From contig CASFYQ010000007.1 in assembly GCA_949298955.1 (NCBI GenBank), forward strand, positions 124,001 to 188,000: DNA of 64,000 nucleotides, in the 5' to 3' direction. Within the stretch, counting starts at the first letter, position 1, and each line of letters starts with the position of its first letter. Both the position numbers and the translations under genes were made by a program. Source of the DNA: an uncultured Bacteroidales bacterium. GTDB taxonomy: Bacteria > Bacteroidota > Bacteroidia > Bacteroidales > Barnesiellaceae. Shown here piece by piece: positions 62,922-64,000 of this stretch. The notes under the pieces are model-generated. The model was not told the origin of the DNA. It was given only the letters and a program-made list of their open reading frames with translations, and ran no database searches.

Positions 62922-64000
62922 ATGAAAACAACCGAAGTATTGAACGATTTGAAACGCCGGTTCCCCAACGAGCCGGAGTACCACCAAGCCGTAGAAGAGG
63001 TATTGTCGACCATCGAAGAGGTGTACAACCAACACCCCGAATTTGACCGCTACAACCTGATCGAACGCCTGTGTATCCCCGACCGCATCTTCTCGTTCCG
63101 TGTCACCTGGGTCGACGACCAGGGCCGCGTGCAGACCAACATGGGCTACCGCGTGCAGCACAACAACGCCATCGGGCCGTACAAGGGCGGTATCCGTTTC
63201 CACTCATCGGTCAATCCTTCTATCCTGAAATTTCTGGCTTTCGAGCAGACTTTCAAAAACGCCCTCACCACACTACCGATGGGTGGCGGTAAAGGAGGTT
63301 CGGATTTCAACCCCAAAGGGAAATCCGACATGGAAATCATGCGCTTCTGCCAAGCCTTCGTCACCGAACTGTGGCGCCACATCGGCCCCGACACCGACGT
63401 GCCTGCCGGCGATATAGGCGTGGGCGGACGTGAGGTAAGCTACATGTATGGCATGTACAAGAAACTGGCTCGCGAAAACACGGGAACCTTCACGGGCAAG
63501 GGCCTCGAATTTGGCGGCTCGCTCATTCGCCCCGAAGCTACCGGCTACGGCAACGTCTATTTCCTGCTCGAGATGCTCAAGACCCGCGGCATCGACCTCA
63601 AAGGGAAAGTGGTTACGGTATCGGGGTCGGGCAACGTGGCCCAATACACCGTACAGAAACTCATCTCACTGGGTGCCAAAGTAGTGACCATGTCCGACAG
63701 CGACGGCTACATCTACGACCCCGACGGCATCGACGAGAAGAAACTGGCCTACATCTTCGAATTGAAGAACCTCTACCGCGGCCGTATCCGTGAATATGCC
63801 GAGGAGTATGGCTGCAAATATGTCGAGGGCGGACGTCCCTGGGGCGAAAAGTGCGACATCGCCATGCCCAGCGCCACCCAGAACGAACTCGACGGCGACG
63901 ATGCCCGCACCCTGCTGGCCAACGGCTGTTTCGCCGTGTCGGAAGGTGCCAACATGCCCTCGACCCCCGAGGCCATCGAGCAGTTCCTCGCGGCCAAGAT
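62922..64000 (+). CDS. gdhA: NADP-specific glutamate dehydrogenase, partial
   Basis: The first 359 codons of a hexameric glutamate dehydrogenase are present; the gene runs off the right edge. Characteristic parts are NAIGPYKGGIRFHSSVNPSI, the catalytic-lysine region PMGGGKGGSDFNP, and the dinucleotide-binding VVTVSGSGNVAQY. It makes glutamate from ammonia and 2-oxoglutarate with NADPH, the main ammonium-assimilating route in Bacteroides. The start at 62922 (MKTTEVLNDLKRRFP) matches the family. Confidence 0.95.
   Translation, partial: MKTTEVLNDLKRRFPNEPEYHQAVEEVLSTIEEVYNQHPEFDRYNLIERLCIPDRIFSFRVTWVDDQGRVQTNMGYRVQHNNAIGPYKGGIRFHSSVNPSILKFLAFEQTFKNALTTLPMGGGKGGSDFNPKGKSDMEIMRFCQAFVTELWRHIGPDTDVPAGDIGVGGREVSYMYGMYKKLARENTGTFTGKGLEFGGSLIRPEATGYGNVYFLLEMLKTRGIDLKGKVVTVSGSGNVAQYTVQKLISLGAKVVTMSDSDGYIYDPDGIDEKKLAYIFELKNLYRGRIREYAEEYGCKYVEGGRPWGEKCDIAMPSATQNELDGDDARTLLANGCFAVSEGANMPSTPEAIEQFLAAK

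Noticed and set aside
1..64000. CRISPR arrays, tRNA or rRNA genes, insertion sequences
   Set aside because: I looked in every gap and found no regular spacer-repeat pattern, cloverleaf or transposase; the repeats present are the short pairs reported above.

Overview
The window reads as chromosomal DNA of a Bacteroidales bacterium of moderate G+C content, possibly near Barnesiella (the family-level guess is inference). The signs are the recurrent Bacteroidetes -7 promoter box TAnnTTTG in front of most operons, poorly marked ribosome binding sites, TonB-dependent receptors with carboxypeptidase-like N-terminal domains, and typical Bacteroidales genes (DUF3822, DUF4922, DUF4491, DUF6132, ribosomal protein L25/Ctc next to pth, LptD). 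Genes cover nearly everything. I see no rRNA, tRNA, CRISPR array, transposase or integrase.

Layout. 1-5.7 kb (minus strand): a partial CASTOR/POLLUX-like channel gene, a stand-alone RyR-domain gene, and four tandem copies of an unrecognised cytosolic three-repeat beta-rich protein family, one with a frameshifted N-terminus. 5.8-10.1 kb (minus): two SGNH hydrolases and an MBOAT O-acyltransferase in an overlapping operon. 10.3-16.0 kb: cardiolipin synthase, a RecD-like helicase, DUF3822, a membrane AraC-type regulator and rsmD. 16.1-20.0 kb (minus): TonB receptor plus a purple-acid-phosphatase-like lipoprotein. 20.2-21.5 kb (minus): ferredoxin plus MarR with a probable operator, and DUF6132 plus thioredoxin. 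21.8-27.8 kb (minus): a heavy-metal RND efflux system with a His-rich adaptor. 27.9-30.3 kb (minus): S4 protein, Pth, L25/Ctc and a lipocalin-like lipoprotein. 30.5-46.6 kb (plus): galE, an MBL hydrolase, then a long run that I read as a peptidoglycan turnover and recycling locus: amidase, glycosyltransferase, DUF4922, SpoIID/LytB, AmpG-like permease, FAD/Fe-S D-lactate-type dehydrogenase, sugar kinase, MurQ and SGNH hydrolase. 46.8-51.1 kb (minus): a second TonB receptor with a beta-helix lipoprotein. 51.5-53.7 kb (minus): an IbrB/IbrA/GNAT module. 54.2-64 kb (plus): rubrerythrin behind a PerR-like box, flavin reductase-rubredoxin, DUF4491, a tiny T9SS-domain protein, ilvE, an HD hydrolase, lptD, a CCA-type nucleotidyltransferase and the start of gdhA.

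How the genes work together. The clearest pathway is cell-wall recycling: extracytoplasmic amidase, AmpG import, sugar phosphorylation, MurQ cleavage of MurNAc-6-phosphate to GlcNAc-6-phosphate plus D-lactate, and a dehydrogenase in the same run that could oxidise that lactate. The least explained part is the array of four paralogues beside the RyR/CASTOR pair. It is the best candidate for an undescribed system, but its function cannot be read from sequence.
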